A stretch of DNA of 64,000 nucleotides, taken from the NCBI RefSeq assembly GCF_033568475.1, contig NC_133123.1, positions 138,772,062 through 138,836,061 on the forward strand, in the 5' to 3' direction. The notes below the pieces were generated by a model. The model was not told the origin of the DNA and did no database searches. It was given only the letters and a program-made list of their open reading frames with translations. Position numbers and translations under genes: made by a program. This stretch comes from Henckelia pumila (Eukaryota; Streptophyta; Magnoliopsida; Lamiales; Gesneriaceae). Below are positions 13,348-26,190 of this stretch, piece by piece. Position 1 is the stretch's first letter. Each line of letters starts with the position of its first letter.

Positions 13348-13530
13348 AAAACAATACCACTTTTCAACGTTGATCTAAATACTGAAATTGTTAATTTCCC
13401 AGTCCCACTCATTTAAGCTACACTTCTCTTTTCAACTGTCCTAACTTCCAAATATGTAATCTAGTTTTCATATTTAATATTATTTTTTCTTATTTTTTTT
13501 ACAACATATTAATTGATGTCGAGTTTCGAT

Positions 13531-13962
13531 ACCCAAATTCAAATGCATGACCAGTCCCTATCAGAAAAATAGTTGTTTGCATTTCCTGGGCCTACATGAT
13601 TTTTTTCGGATGAAGGTCGGTACACAAAATTGAAAATATGATACGAATACATGATATTCGAGCTGATTTAAAACAGTTGATACTCAAATTGAAAATAGTT
13701 GTTTGCACTCCTTAATGTTTTGTATCGATTTTCATCCAAAGAAGACAAATGTGTCATTACTATCAATATTTGCTTACATATTTGAGTACTCAAAAATCAT
13801 ACATTAGTACTAGATTTGAAACAGTTGATACTCAAATATCATGTATTCGTACCATATTTTCAATGTTTTATATCGAATTTCATCCGAAAAAAATCATATA
13901 GACCCAAAGAGTACAAACAACTATTTTTCTGAATGGGATTGATCATACATTTGAGTTTGGGT
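13531..13962. mobile_element. Long-TIR (foldback) MITE
   Basis: The left arm (13531 to about 13690) and right arm (about 13800 to 13962) are inverted copies of each other. Shared blocks include ACCCAAA(T/C)TCAAATG, CAGAAAAATAGTTGTTTG, ATGATTTTTTTCGGATGAA and TACGAATACATGATATT. The roughly 110-bp loop is unique. There is no coding capacity. Arms of about 160 bp suggest a Mutator-like or foldback MITE. A target duplication could not be fixed with confidence. It lies about 630 bp upstream of the kinase start codon. Confidence 0.75.
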
Positions 13963-14594
13963 AAAAGGATTGAACACCAATTTAAAGTTATAATTTCTCG
14001 AAAACCCGCTGTTCATCCTTACGTGTAACTTCAACTCGTTGGACAGGACACCAAACGCACCCTTGATGACGTAAAGTTGAGTAATTTGGTAATTCGGACA
14101 AGATTCATTGCCCCTATCGGTCATTTCACTCAATCCGAATTCAGAGCCCTATCCATTCGCACCCCACTTTTTGCTCCTCTCTCACACACCTACACATACC
14201 ACTCCTCTCACAGAAGCACACTCATACATACACGTTGGTGTATGTAACTCCATAGAGCTGTAGCAGTTGTAGTCTCTAGTCTTTATCTGGAAAAACAAGA
14301 ACTTGACATTCTTCAAAGCCCCCAATCTCTCTCTTACCACTGCACAGTGCTTTGTGCTCAGCAACCTCTCTCCGCTACAGTATTGACGGACTATTTTGCC
14401 CCTGAGTTGACGCGGCGATACCGAATCAGTTCTTGCGACCCTCTATAGATTCTGCCAACCGTTGGAGAAAATATTGAGTTCCGATGGATTTCAGTTAGCT
14501 CAATATATTATATATGTAATTTTTTTTTTGCGAACGTGGTGATAGTGCTTGTCTGTACAGATAGTGCGCGTGTGTATTGTGCGTGATTGTATGT
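13963..14594 (+). promoter_or_regulatory. Presumed promoter and 5' leader of the kinase gene
   Basis: Between the MITE and the kinase ATG lies a stretch with CT-rich tracts (CTCCTCTCTCACACACC and similar, about 14174-14215). These are typical of plant core promoters and 5' leaders. The transcription start was not determined. An upstream in-frame ATG at 14577 would add six residues. Confidence 0.4.
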
Positions 14595-17500
14595 ATGGAT
14601 TTGGTGGAGGAGGTAGGGGAGAGTTCGTCGCCGCCGAGGAGTTACGGCAGCTTTGGCGGCGGCGGGAGTGGCGGTGGACACGATGTGATCAGGAATGATG
14701 TTTACAATCGGTTGATGGAGAATGGAAATGAAGAGGCGATTGGGAATCCTGATTTTCGTGAACTGTTGGAGGCACACTTCAACCGGCTGCCTCAGAGGTA
14801 TTCGGACTTGTTTGTGTGGGTGATGGATGTTCGATTTTGTTGAAATTGTATTTTGTTTCTTTTGACTGCACGTTTTTTGTCGTCCAATTTCTTGGAAACC
14901 TTTTTTCCTAAAAGAAGAATTTTTTTCCCCTTCTCGAAGAAATTTGATGCGCGTGTCCAGTTATGTGATGCACTCTTGCATTTGTAGATTATAAATTAGG
15001 GAAAGGTGTAAGCTTTTCTTGGTACACGGCACTATATAATTGATATATTGATTTGCAACAATTACATCCCAATAATCCCCCCTCAAGTTGGAGCATGAAT
15101 ATTTTGAAATCCCAACTTCAGACATCGCTGTAAGAACTGGTCCTTACCTTATGGTTTTGTAATTGATCAGCTGCAGGCTACATGAGACCAGATCTTTCGA
15201 CGGTCTTGTGTATGTGTTTGGTTCTTTCATGAAAAACTGGATTCTAAGAAATGTGTATAGTTGCTTGATTGTCATAAAATATAGAATGGGGTAGAATTCT
15301 TAGATCATCTATTAAGTACTGCGATGGTTGTGGTTCACAGACTGATTGTAGCATTGCACAGCATTGAGCTTCAGATGAAGATCAAGAAACTATATCTTGA
15401 CACACATTATCCTGTCGTCAACCTAGTTGTAGGAAAACTTGCCAATCTGAGTGGCTACATGCCATCGATCGACAACTACTTAATGAAGTTGCCAAAATTC
15501 CTGACCTGGGAGTGCTTTGAATTTCACTGTGAACACATTGCAGCATCAAACAGGGCTTTCTTGCAGCATTATTTATTTGACTGAGAATGTGGAATGCAAA
15601 AACAATGGCCGGATAAATAATCGTAAGATAGATTAATCATCCCACATGTCGAGGATGGGGAGTTGCATCTTTAAGGAGGTCATCACCTTTTTAAGTTAGT
15701 TTCAGTTGTAGTTTCATTGGAAATGCAGCAGGTCTTGGCCCCACTGCGCCTACATCCTAGTGCGCGATCAAGTTCTCTCGGAGTTTGGAAACTTGTGCTG
15801 ACAAACAAGGAATCATGGTGAGTTTGGAAACTTGTGCCAAAGTTTCGTGATAATGAAGTCCTCTCATAGTGAAGCCCATGCTACCACATAAGCTTCATAG
15901 AGGTCTACCTACACTTCCAGTAGTCGTATATTTAATTGTAATCACCCACATGCTACCTATTTTTGTCTTGTCTGGTGGTAAGTGAGAATCCAAGTTTGAT
16001 AATTTCAAGACCAGAAAATATCAGCATACATGGATGAATTCATTCCAGTGGGTAAGTTTCTTGGCTGCAGAGAAAGGTGTTGAGGTTGTTTCTTTTAAAA
16101 TGGTAGCAAGGAAATGTTTGTGAGCAGTTGAGAGATTTTTGGAACAGATGAAATTCAAAATCAGGTGTGCCGTGTGCGTTGTTGCAACTAAACCTGAACA
16201 ACTTTTGTAAAAAACGACTGTGTAGTACGCATTGTTTGGCCATATTCGTACACAGTTGGAAGAGGTATGATCAAAAATATTTTGCTCTACAGGTTGGAGA
16301 AGCCATATCATTAAGTATCTGATGAGGTTTCATCGTTTGATCTTGTTGATGAAAGACAAGAACATCCTTTGTTGCTCCACAACAACTGCAATCGGGAAAT
16401 TGGAATAGGATTGCAGTTCATCCCACCAGCTCTTTAGTTTTATGAAACTAATCTCAGAAGCAGAATGGAAATCCTGCCAGGAAGATTGAGTGCAGTTGAG
16501 GATATGTAGAAGCCATGGAAATGATAGCATTGAAATTAGAACATGATTATGGACTGGATTTGCAGCCTGTTACTTCACAATAGCATTTGCCTACAATTTT
16601 GAGATATAGTTCCACGTTCTAGTTCTTTCGAATTACATTTCTTGGAGTTGTACTTGACTGCTTTAAATTGATACTTTTAGATGTTTTAAACTTAAAGACT
16701 ACTGGAATCCCTTGAGGTGTTTGATGACATTTTTATTGTATTATTTGATCTTAATGTTGTGTTGGTTCTGTTATATTTTATAATATATATGATATTTATG
16801 AAAACTTGGGATTACTGTAAGTTATGATGCCGTGGACCTTAATTGCTTCAACTTTGTTTATAATGGTATGTTTTTCAGTTACGGATTGGATGTAAATTTG
16901 GATAGAGTGGAAGATGTGTTGTTGCATCAAAAGCTTCTTGCTAGAGCAAAGGATCCTAATAATCAACCTGTTTTCCATATCCGTTTTTTGGAGGTATGCA
17001 TGTCTTCGATCAATATTGGGCCTCGTTTACTTTCTTGTACCATCTGAAACATCACTGATAAGGCTATCCTCTGTTAAATGGGATAAGAATGACCTATATC
17101 TTAGTTGGAATCACCATTTGCTCAAAGTTTATGGAACTTTTGGGGCATGAAATTCATCTCACAATGCTAGCCATTTTCCGTTTCGAGAGGAAAGGTTGAT
17201 GCTTCAAAATAATCTATCTCCATGCATTTATCTGGCTATTGCTGAAGAGAAAAATGAGTTTTAGGTGGTTATTCAAAAGTAGCTTTGGATGTTTGATCTC
17301 TTAACTACTGGTAAAATTTTTCCTGGATGAGTTGAATGTTTCCGCATTTTTCTTGCAGATGAGAAGTCATCCTCTTTTCTGCATTTGCCTACTCTGCAAA
17401 CTATTGAACTGCATAAGATTATTATTCTACTTTGCTGCTTCTCTGCTTTATGCACTCAAATTTCCCGCAGAATATTTGCACAATGGGTGATGGTGATGGT

Positions 17501-20500
17501 GATGAACAAGTTTCAAGTGTCCCTCATGCCTCAATTCTATGTGGCACTGTTGATGATGAAGATGACCAGGCCCAGTCATTAAATCATAGGTACTTGTGAT
17601 ATGTGATGGCTCTGATTTTAATTCATTACCAGCGATTTTATGCACGTGATGCGTGCTTATGTATAATAATTTTTTTAACTAAATAAGATAATTGGTTTGT
17701 TTTAAAATTTTATAAATATAAAATAAAAAATCACAGAAAAAACAGAGTGGGAAATGAAATTAATATGCCGAAGTCTTGAAATTTTAAAGGCGGTTTTTCA
17801 ATAAAAAATTATAAAGCGAAAAGCATGCACAGATGTGACTATTTTTATTTGATGAAAAATATTAGATTTTGTTTTTAAAACTGAAAGCAGCAACTTCCTA
17901 AGAGAAACATGAAGTCAAAAGTAAAAACATGAAAATTAAAACTTGGAGGGTGAAGGGCATTTTTGGGATTTAAAAAAGAGCTTCACAAAATTACAGTTTT
18001 TATTAGACTCTCTCCGTTTATATATAGCAGATATCACTGCCAAGGATGATTTTCTTTTCTTCTTAAGATAGGTTCTCAACGAGTGTAGCTATTATGTGTT
18101 CATCTCGCACTTAGTCCTTGTCTTCTCTGAATGTGACTAGAAACAGGAATTTTTTGGGTGACTTTGAGACTTGTTCTAAGCTAGAGGATCTTAATTTGGA
18201 TGTTAGGCAGAATTCTAATGGCATAAGCAGAGAATATCCTGCGGAAGATTTGACTAGAAGGTAATTACTTGGCTACTTTTGCCAATGCTCTATGTTATCA
18301 TTTTCAAGATGAGAAATAATATCTTATTGAAAGATGACAAGGGCTTAAAAAATCAGGAGTCTCAGGACCTCTCTATTATATGTCAATATTCTTGATATCC
18401 GTGAATTGAGTAACTTTGTTTAAAAAAATTCATACAAAATCAAGACTCTGAATCAAGATTTCTGTGGATTTTCAATATGTAGTACTTATCTAAGATGTTC
18501 TATTCCCTGAATCCACTATTATCCAATTATCAACTTATGCTGCTTGGTCTGAGAAGACAATCAAAGGAAATATATTTGTTAGATTGCGTTATATTTATCA
18601 TTATTTTGGTTGGTTTAAATCCTGTATTATTAGGTTTCTTATCTCTAGCACTTAAAGATAGGTTAGTTGTTTTTTTTTTTTTTAAAAACAAAATTATTTT
18701 CTAGCAAGTCTATATAAATTACTTTGTTATGTAATTTTATTATCCAGTCCTTTCATTAGAATAAAAATCCCTAATTTATTCTCGTTTCAAATCAGGTATT
18801 TTATATTTCATGATGTTTATTTGCCAGGAGATTTTTTTGGTCACCTAGCATATGTAATTTGCTAGTTATTTCGTAAGTTTCTTTGTTTCAAGTTTCAACA
18901 CAGTCAACTACTGTTTTGAATATGTCCTTTCTACAAGTTGCTTTCAATTTACTGGATTTGTCCTCTGATTATATAAGATATGGGCTATATGCAATGTATT
19001 ATTGGTCTGTTTCTTGTGCAAAAGTGAATCTGCAATCTAAATATATAGTGCAGGAAGGAAGCTCTTCGCACACCTATCCATGAAGTGATATTTTCTACTG
19101 TTGACAAGCCCAAGCTTCTTAGCCAGGTATAATAAAAGGATTTTCTGCCTTGTTATTCAGAATGCTGGTGTTTACTTGTGAACTTTCGACTGTGTTCTTA
19201 TTATACCTTGATCAGAATATGCACTGCATATTTCATGCCTCTGTTCTATGCATGGGTGCTTCATTTTCTTGAGATGAAATTGGCAACCTGTTTCTTTATT
19301 GTATGCCATTTAAGCTTAAAGCATGGCTTTCTAGAGTTCCTTTCCTTTCCTTCCCCTTTCTTCTTCCTACCGTCCCTCCTGTTTTTGGAAAATTTGTCCC
19401 TACAGATCTCTCATTTAGTCACTTGCATTGGCAACTGAGCCTTAAAATAACATTATCGTGAATCAGATTCTGCTAACCCTATTTTTCTTGTTTGCAGCTT
19501 TCTGCTTTGCTCTCTGACATAGGACTCAATATTCGGGAAGCTCATGTGTTTTCAACAACTGATGGATACTCTTTAGATGTATTTGTTGTGGATGGATGGC
19601 CTGATGAGGTATCTGTGGTTAAGTTTACCAATTCAATAATATTGTCAAACTTAAGGATTTTATATTTGAAATTTTGTGGAGTGCAGGGTCACAATTGAAA
19701 GTAGTTGGTTTGAGTTGGATCCTGTATAATTTTAAATTGTATGTTTACCAAGTTAGTAATATTATGAAACTTAGGAATTTATATATGAAGTTTTCTGGAG
19801 GTAGGGCCCCACAAAGCTATTTCAATCCTGTTACAATTTAAGGTTCCGGATGTGACGACAACTTAATTCCCGCTTGATTCTAGATTACTGACTTGTTTTA
19901 TATACTGTCCAGCCCAAATTCAGTGTTATCAACCCAACCAATTTATTACTATTTTTTCAAATAAAAACTTGAATCATCGAATGAATATCAGTCTGTCCTT
20001 GATAGTACTTGATACACGAAACCACATAATTGACAATTTGACCTGGTTCATATCCGCTAACAAATAGATCATGAAGATAATTGATCAAATTTCAATTTTA
20101 TTGTTGTAGGCACTAGGCACAATAATACACACCCGTGTAATAAAAAAACATAAAGTAAAATAATATTATGGTTCCTTGATATCTTTTCTGGGTATGAAAG
20201 AATGAAAATACTAGTTTATCTTTGTGCACGGTCAACATCTCTCAGTTGTAATCAATCATCATATTTCAATTATGGGTCTTTTTTGCGATTTGATTTGTTC
20301 TCGTACCTGTCCTGAACTTTTACGTTAAACCAATTAGTCTCATACCTAAATAAAACAACTCATGCCAACTTGTTTCAACTTTCGTCGGTCTTTCATTTGC
20401 TATAAAGGTGGCACTTTTGTGCTTGAGTTTCTAATTATTCTGATTTCCTTGTGATTTTTTCTTATTTGTACTTTAAACAGCATAAACGAAGAAAAAAGGT

Positions 20501-23500
20501 ATAGTTATTGTTTGCATTTATTTCCTGGAACCAACTCATAAATCCACGATCACATTTTATTCGCATAAGCTTTACATTTACAATAAAGGTTTAAGAATTT
20601 CTACTTTGCGTTTGCATGAGAGTTTTCAACTTTTATGGTTTTGTTGGAAGGTGGTCAAGGGAGTTTATTTGTGGGGTGTAAAATTGGGTGACAGTTAATT
20701 CTTGAGAGTGATGTAACCTGGAACAGAGATTAGGCATACAGCATACTTCACTGAAGGACCACTAACTTGCAGCTAGAGCTGTTCAAATTTCGGATAAAAC
20801 CGAAAAAACCGGCCGAACCAAAAAATTTGGTTTTTTCGGTTATTTGACCGGTTTCGGTTTAGTTTACATGATTCCGGTTTTCCGGTTCGGTTTTAAGGGA
20901 GAAAAAACCGAAATATGTTAGAATTCTGTGTTTTTTTTTTTAATATTGTACCCCAAACATGCCTCAACCTAAAACTTAAAAACAAGTGTTTAAACACTAG
21001 AATAAGCAAATAAATGTTAGGGTTTAGCCGCACAAATCAAGACTGGAGAAGAAGATCTCGCGCCCTACTGTTTGCCTACTTCACACCTTCTCTTTTCAAT
21101 TAAGGGCACAATCTAGATTGGAGAAGAAAACCTCGCGCACTGCTTCGAGCCTTCGTTGCACGCCTGCGCCTACTTCACACCTTCCCTTTTCAATTATTTA
21201 AATTGACTGATTTTTCAAAACTTATAAAATTTTATTTCTCTAAAATTAAAGCCTTGAACCGAAAAGTCTGAACCGTATTACAAAAAAATCGAACCGAGCC
21301 GAACTAAAATGGTTCAGATATCGGATATAGCATATGTAAAACCGAAAAACCGAACAGAAATGTTAAAAAATTAAACCGAACCGACCGATGAACACCCCCC
21401 CCCACACCCCCAAAAAAAAAAAAAAAAAAAACTTGCAGCCAATATATTGAGTATTTAGAGATGGAATGGCTGAGCATTACTAGTCTCTCATTTAACTATT
21501 GGTTGTCTTCTACTCTTCTTTCGTTCTAACTTTTTATATGAAAGTCATTTAGATGATGTTGATTGTATGTCTTAGAAAGTGGAAATGCTGTTGACCTTGA
21601 ATTATCGTTGCTAGGGTACAGGGAGTCTTTATGAAGCGATGATAAAGGCCATTGCTAGAAGCGAGGTATCCAATATGGACTATGCTTGTCTTCTGTAAAA
21701 CAATATATGTTTCTGTTTATCATCCATTACAAAGTACTGGAGATCAATGTTGCATCACCATTTTCACTAGGGATCATGGTCTGGTTCATCGCACTCACAA
21801 ACAATGATAGAGAAAACTATCGCTTCAAAGACAAAGTGTGAAGATTGGGAAATAGATTGGAGACTGTTGAAGATAGGAGAAAAAATCGCTGCCGGATCTT
21901 GTGGAGATTTGTTAGTTCAAAGCATTGTGATGAATTCTATTGACTTTGTTTCTCCTGCCTTATAATTGCTTACATATAGGTTTTTTTTTACAAGGTATCA
22001 TGGTGTATATTATGGTCAGAACGTCGCTATTAAGGTCCTCAGATCTGACCATTTGAATAATTCTCTGGAGACAGAGTTTGCACAAGAAGTTGCCATTTTG
22101 AGGTACTTTCTTTGAAGTTTTTTGCTATTGAGATTCAAATACAAATTTTTTTAATATAATTTAAACGAGTAGTGATTTTTTAAAATGTGAAAAGGTTTGT
22201 GAAATAAAGCTCTTTTATGAGTTGTCTGACTAATAAATTCAAGGTTAGATGTGTTTTGGGAAATGGTAATATTTCTCCTAGTTTCTCATTTCAAGCTCCA
22301 TTGTCTTCTGTGCGTCGGTTTTAATATCCAAACGATTTTTGTGGAATTTTCATAAACATGAGAATATTAAAACGTGATGACAGTGGGGCAACACTTTTCT
22401 CTTTTCCAAGTAACATGAAATTGAGACGAGGATTGCTTTATAGAATTCTCCTGCATCAATTATGTGTCAGGAAATCATCGAACAAAAGTAATTACATGAT
22501 ATGGTCACTGTTAGAAATGCCTGGTTGATCAATAGTTATCATATGCCTTACCTGTAATAAAATGAGATGCATCTTGTGGCGCAGCTGTTGCTACTTCATT
22601 TTGTTGCTTTCTTATCTATATTTTCAAACTTGAATTGCGTTTGGAACTTCTCCATAATCCATGGCAGGAAAAGTGCTTATCTAATCAAAATTATTTGTTT
22701 GTCACGATTTCCCTCTTTAAGACACTGTTTTCTCCTTTCAGTTATGAAAATACTAATTCTTGCAGTCTGAGTTGAGTCATAAATAGAAACATGATATTTT
22801 CATTCTAGTAATATTTTTTATTTCTTTTGGTTGTGAAAATTCAGGCAGGTTCAACATGAAAATGTCGTGCGATTCATCGGTGCTTGCACAAAATTACCAC
22901 ATTTATGCATCGTAACAGGTATGGTGCTTTCTATATTGTTGAATCAGATTCATGTTGCCATAGAATTTTTGTTCATATTGTAGACTTTATGTTAATTTTG
23001 TTTTGAACCCTGCAACGATTTTCCTATTCCCTCCTTACTGTAGAATGAATGCTTTGGAAGTATAAGCATTTTTTGTTATCTTTATGGACAACCTCTTTTT
23101 GTTTTATCTTAATGCCAATTAAATTTCTGCCCGATATTGATTACTACTGTTTTCTAATTTTCTTATTTATACATGTTTCTATTTGGGTTTAGAGTACATG
23201 TCCGGAGGGAGCCTTTACGAATATTTACACAAAAATCATCATGCATTGAAGCTACCACAGCTACTGAAGTTTGCAATTGATGTTTGCAAAGGAATGGAGT
23301 ACCTTCACCAAAAGGATGTTATACACAGGGATTTGAAGACTGCAAATTTGCTTATGGATACTTGCCACGTGAGTTCATTATGTCTCGACATTTATTTAAT
23401 TTTCCCTTTTGTCCCTTTGATACTTTTTGGCACGAATAGTTTTCGGAACTGAGGAATGTAAATTTTTTTTTGAATAAGAATCCTTTTCCTACTAAATACT

Positions 23501-24964
23501 AACTTGAGCTTAGGATCTTTTGATTTTGACTTAATGGTGCTATACATATCTTGATTAGTGTGATCATAATTTGTTTCAAGGTGGTTAAAGTGGCAGATTT
23601 TGGAGTTGCTCGATTCCAGAATAATGGTGGTGTGATGACTGCAGAGACTGGAACATATCGATGGATGGCGCCTGAGGTATAAATTCTTTTAATTGAGTAG
23701 TGTCATGATGTGTAATTTGTTATTCAATACATTCGGTCTGTGTTGTCTTGATTTGGAATGGTTTATATATATTACCGAAGCTGGATTATTCTAAACTTTG
23801 AATATGGTGCAGTGAGGTCTGTCCTTGTGGAAAAACCAACTCAGTCCTACACAACACTATATATTTTTTTAGCACTAGTCTTTGTTGCATCTGGGCACTA
23901 TCTTTCATTTCTAGTTTTGAAAGAAGTTTTTTCTTCATTGACCTGGTACCTGGTGTCTTGGTTTTAAAAATTCAAAGGCTTGCATTATGAATGTTTGAAT
24001 GGCGCAGGAGTCTTCTTTCCTAAAATTTATTTGTTAATTCAACCCATAAACCCTCTAAATTTTCGATGCTCTGATCTGCTATCAAAATATTTTTGAATTT
24101 CCTGCACTATCTGAAAGCTAGCGTTTATTAAAACTGCTTCACAGGTGATAAATCATCAACCATATGACCAAAAAGCAGATGTATTCAGTTTTGCTATTGT
24201 TCTTTGGGAGTTGGTCACAGCGAAGGTTTGTTCTTAAATCCAGCCTTTAGAGCAAGACCTAGCATGTTCGAAGTCAGTTCGTACTATCGCTTATCTTGTT
24301 TCTTCTGCTTTCAGGTGCCTTATGATACAATGACACCTTTGCAAGCTGCCCTGGGAGTGAGACAGGTAGTGTTTCTCCCTGATGTTCTGTTTAACATGAT
24401 TTGTGAGCCGATGTATCACATTTGCAAATTTACTGGTTATGTAGCAGCTATAGCTGTATCATCTTTTCCTTGTGTTCTCATGTTGATGCTTAATAAAGGA
24501 GAAATCTCGACCTGGCAATTCCACCGATATTTTTTTTGAGAGCAAGACTTTCGAAAACATGAAAGAATCAAAATATCTTATGGTGGAAATCTAACGTATC
24601 TGCATGCCACTTTTTTGTCATGGTTCGAAGAAATTTCAATCTGCCATCTCATTTGCCTGCTTGTACATCTCGGCTTAATCATTGCTCTTATATTTCTGGG
24701 ATAGGGTCTTCGACCAGAACTCCCAAAACACAAACATCCCAAGTTGTTAAACTTGATGCAAAGATGTTGGGAAACACTCCCTGCCAAACGACCTTCCTTC
24801 ACCGAGATTAGAATTGAACTTGAGGAACTCCTACATGAAGTACAGGTAAGGGATACATGGGCACAACTATATAGGTACATTTATGCGTGAATTCATGAAA
24901 TTTATTCGTCATTAGCTCACGGCTTTAAATTGTTTTATAGGAGGCTGCACCTAATGGCTGTTGA
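14595..24964 (+). CDS. ACT-domain Raf-like protein kinase (STY8/STY17/STY46 type)
   Basis: Sixteen exons: 14595-14797, 16879-16993, 17471-17589, 18147-18260, 19054-19126, 19498-19608, 21615-21665, 21771-21910, 21995-22102, 22845-22918, 23193-23368, 23581-23676, 24145-24225, 24315-24365, 24705-24845 and 24941-24964. They join in frame to 558 aa, close to the Arabidopsis STY kinases. Order: a Gly-rich N-terminus, an ACT domain (about 190-250, beginning near [14 protein letters not shown]), then the kinase domain. Visible kinase residues are the G-loop GSCGDL (304-309), K322 in [12 protein letters not shown] from H414, DFG 434-436 and APE 458-460, so it should be active. The HRDLKTAN loop is tyrosine-kinase-like, as in dual-specificity STY enzymes. 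In Arabidopsis these cytosolic kinases phosphorylate transit peptides of chloroplast precursor proteins. Intron 1 (2.1 kb) and intron 6 (2.0 kb) carry repeat material. I used ATG 14595; 14577 is an in-frame alternative. The least certain joins are exons 2-4, in the variable linker. Confidence 0.93.
15050..15110 (-). repeat. Possible copia polypurine-tract relic in kinase intron 1
   Basis: Read on the minus strand, this patch gives TCCAACTTGAGGGGGGATTA. It resembles the polypurine tract just before the 3' LTR of many plant Ty1/copia elements. No LTR or pol sequence was recognised next to it, so the call is weak. Confidence 0.3.
15324..15584 (+). other. Unidentified 86-codon open frame in kinase intron 1
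   Basis: An ATG-to-stop frame of mixed, protein-like composition (for example [20 protein letters not shown] and [19 protein letters not shown]). It differs from the low-complexity chance frames elsewhere. I do not recognise a domain. It lies inside the first intron of the kinase gene, and the following 1 kb (15600-16600) is also unusually GC-balanced with broken frames on both strands. It may be a decayed gene or transposon fragment captured by the intron. No function is proposed. Confidence 0.3.
19620..19850 (+). repeat. Short tandem duplication in kinase intron 6
   Basis: Two adjacent units of roughly 115 bp share GTTTACCAA(T/G)T, AATATT, AAACTTA, GGA(A)TTTATAT and the TTT(T)CTGGAG/TTTGTGGAG blocks in the same order. 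The copies are diverged, so this is an old intron duplication. Confidence 0.45.
20774..21431. mobile_element. hAT MITE in kinase intron 6
   Basis: The left end reads TAGAGCTGTTCAAATTTCGG. The right end on the other strand reads GGGTGTTCATCGGTCGG, the usual GTTCA-type hAT terminus. An exact 8-bp target duplication, CTTGCAGC, flanks it (20766-20773 and 21432-21439). Both ends are followed by repeated CCGAA/TTCGG subterminal words. There is no transposase. The expected right terminal bases are replaced by long C and A homopolymers (about 21393-21431), which looks like slippage. The element lies well inside the intron and does not touch exons 6 or 7. Confidence 0.85.
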
Positions 24965-25554
24965 GTATATATTTAAAGAACTCGGCACATTTTGGTTGTA
25001 ACTAGTGAGAGCTTGTTTTGGTCCCCCCTCCCCACCCCCCTCTCGTTGGCTCTTCATAAAAGGTTGGTTACAGGGATTTTTGGTTACACGCGACAAGGTG
25101 TGTTTGTAATTTTTTCCCCCAAAAAAACTATAAATGATAATTTTGTACATGAAGTTCAGCGCCAAAGCCTATTACCTATACTTGTAAAGATATGTACAAT
25201 GTATTTCTTGTTCATTTTTCTGTTTGAGAAGAAAAATCGTATTTGGGAAAGAGTTGCTTCATTCATCCATTGTTGGGGTCCGAATTTATTGGTTCCTCCT
25301 TTTGGACAATTTGTCATATTTTCTATTGGGAGAATGAGATACGTACACTGTGAACTTCACATAATTACGGACGTGGGAAAAGCCAAATTTATGAACTGCA
25401 TTTTCTAAAAAGAAAACTCGTAAGCATAGCCTCCTGAGTTATTCTAATTCACTTGAATATTGCATATGATGATATAAATTTTTTTAATACCATTTTTTAG
25501 GATCATGATTACGGCGACGAAACTCGTACATGAGTTGGAACTGTCCTAATTTGG
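24965..25554 (+). other. Kinase 3' UTR and downstream region
   Basis: Follows the kinase stop codon. The open frames here (both strands, about 24935-25408) are chance frames without recognisable domains and with no splice connection to the gene. Confidence 0.5.
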
Positions 25555-25768
25555 TTTTTTTTTTTTTTTTTTACGTGGTAACCAGCGTCCGCTATTTTTG
25601 GTGCGCACTGGGTAAATCCTCGGACTAACGCAATAGACTGCAAATTACGTTAGTCATGTAAATCATACTAAGCAAGTCTTGTATGACAGACTAGTCCAAG
25701 AAAGTGTTGATAGGAGAAATCAAACTCTTGTCGCCAAGAGTTCACCTACTTCACAATTTTGTAAGCTC
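25555..25768 (-). mobile_element. Au-like SINE, minus orientation
   Basis: A T-run at 25555-25572 is the A-tail of a minus-strand insertion. Read on the minus strand, the body gives a tRNA-like head with an A-box region and a B-box-like GAGTTTGATTTCTCC. Au-SINE hallmark words follow: GATTTACATGACTAACG, TCTATTGCGTTAGTCCG, GGATTTACCCAGTGCGCACC and a GCGGACGCTGGTT tail. It matches the plus-strand copy at 53990-54216 block for block. No clear target duplication was found. Confidence 0.8.
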
Positions 25769-26187
25769 AAATTTCATCGTTTCACTAAATTTCTTTATTT
25801 ATTATATTGCCATTTCATTTTTCCAAATTTGAAAATTTAGTTGAAACATAATTTTATTAAAGAACAGACCGCATCGTGCATGACTTTTAATCAAATGACA
25901 CATATTTGATCATATATGTGTGCAAATTATGTATCTACACCTTTTATTTCGTATATATATATATACATTGCCATTAAACGGTAATTTTTTTTACTTGATA
26001 TTAGTTGCACTAATGTATTTTTTTTTTATTTGATGAAGCAATTTTTAATGTATTTTATTATTGTTCAAAAGGAAAGAAGTCAGGGACAACCGAGCAGAAG
26101 TTGAGTAAGGAGATCGTCACCTCTCAATATTATATATATTAGCATAGTTGCACACGCGTTGTGTGTGTATTAAATAAAACAATATAT
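25769..26187. other. AT-rich intergenic DNA, possible Helitron-like flank
   Basis: No gene. A GTTGCACACGCGTTGTGTGTG patch at 26146-26166 and a TAGCATAGTATAGATATA patch at about 26825-26842 resemble end sequences of some non-autonomous plant elements around the MITE between them. The evidence is too thin for a call. Confidence 0.3.
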
Positions 26188-26190
26188 TTA

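Noticed and set aside
16021-16530. Minus-strand frames of 96, 67 and 66 codons in kinase intron 1
   Set aside because: Overlapping frames without recognisable domain. Kept only as part of the unexplained intron block, not as genes.
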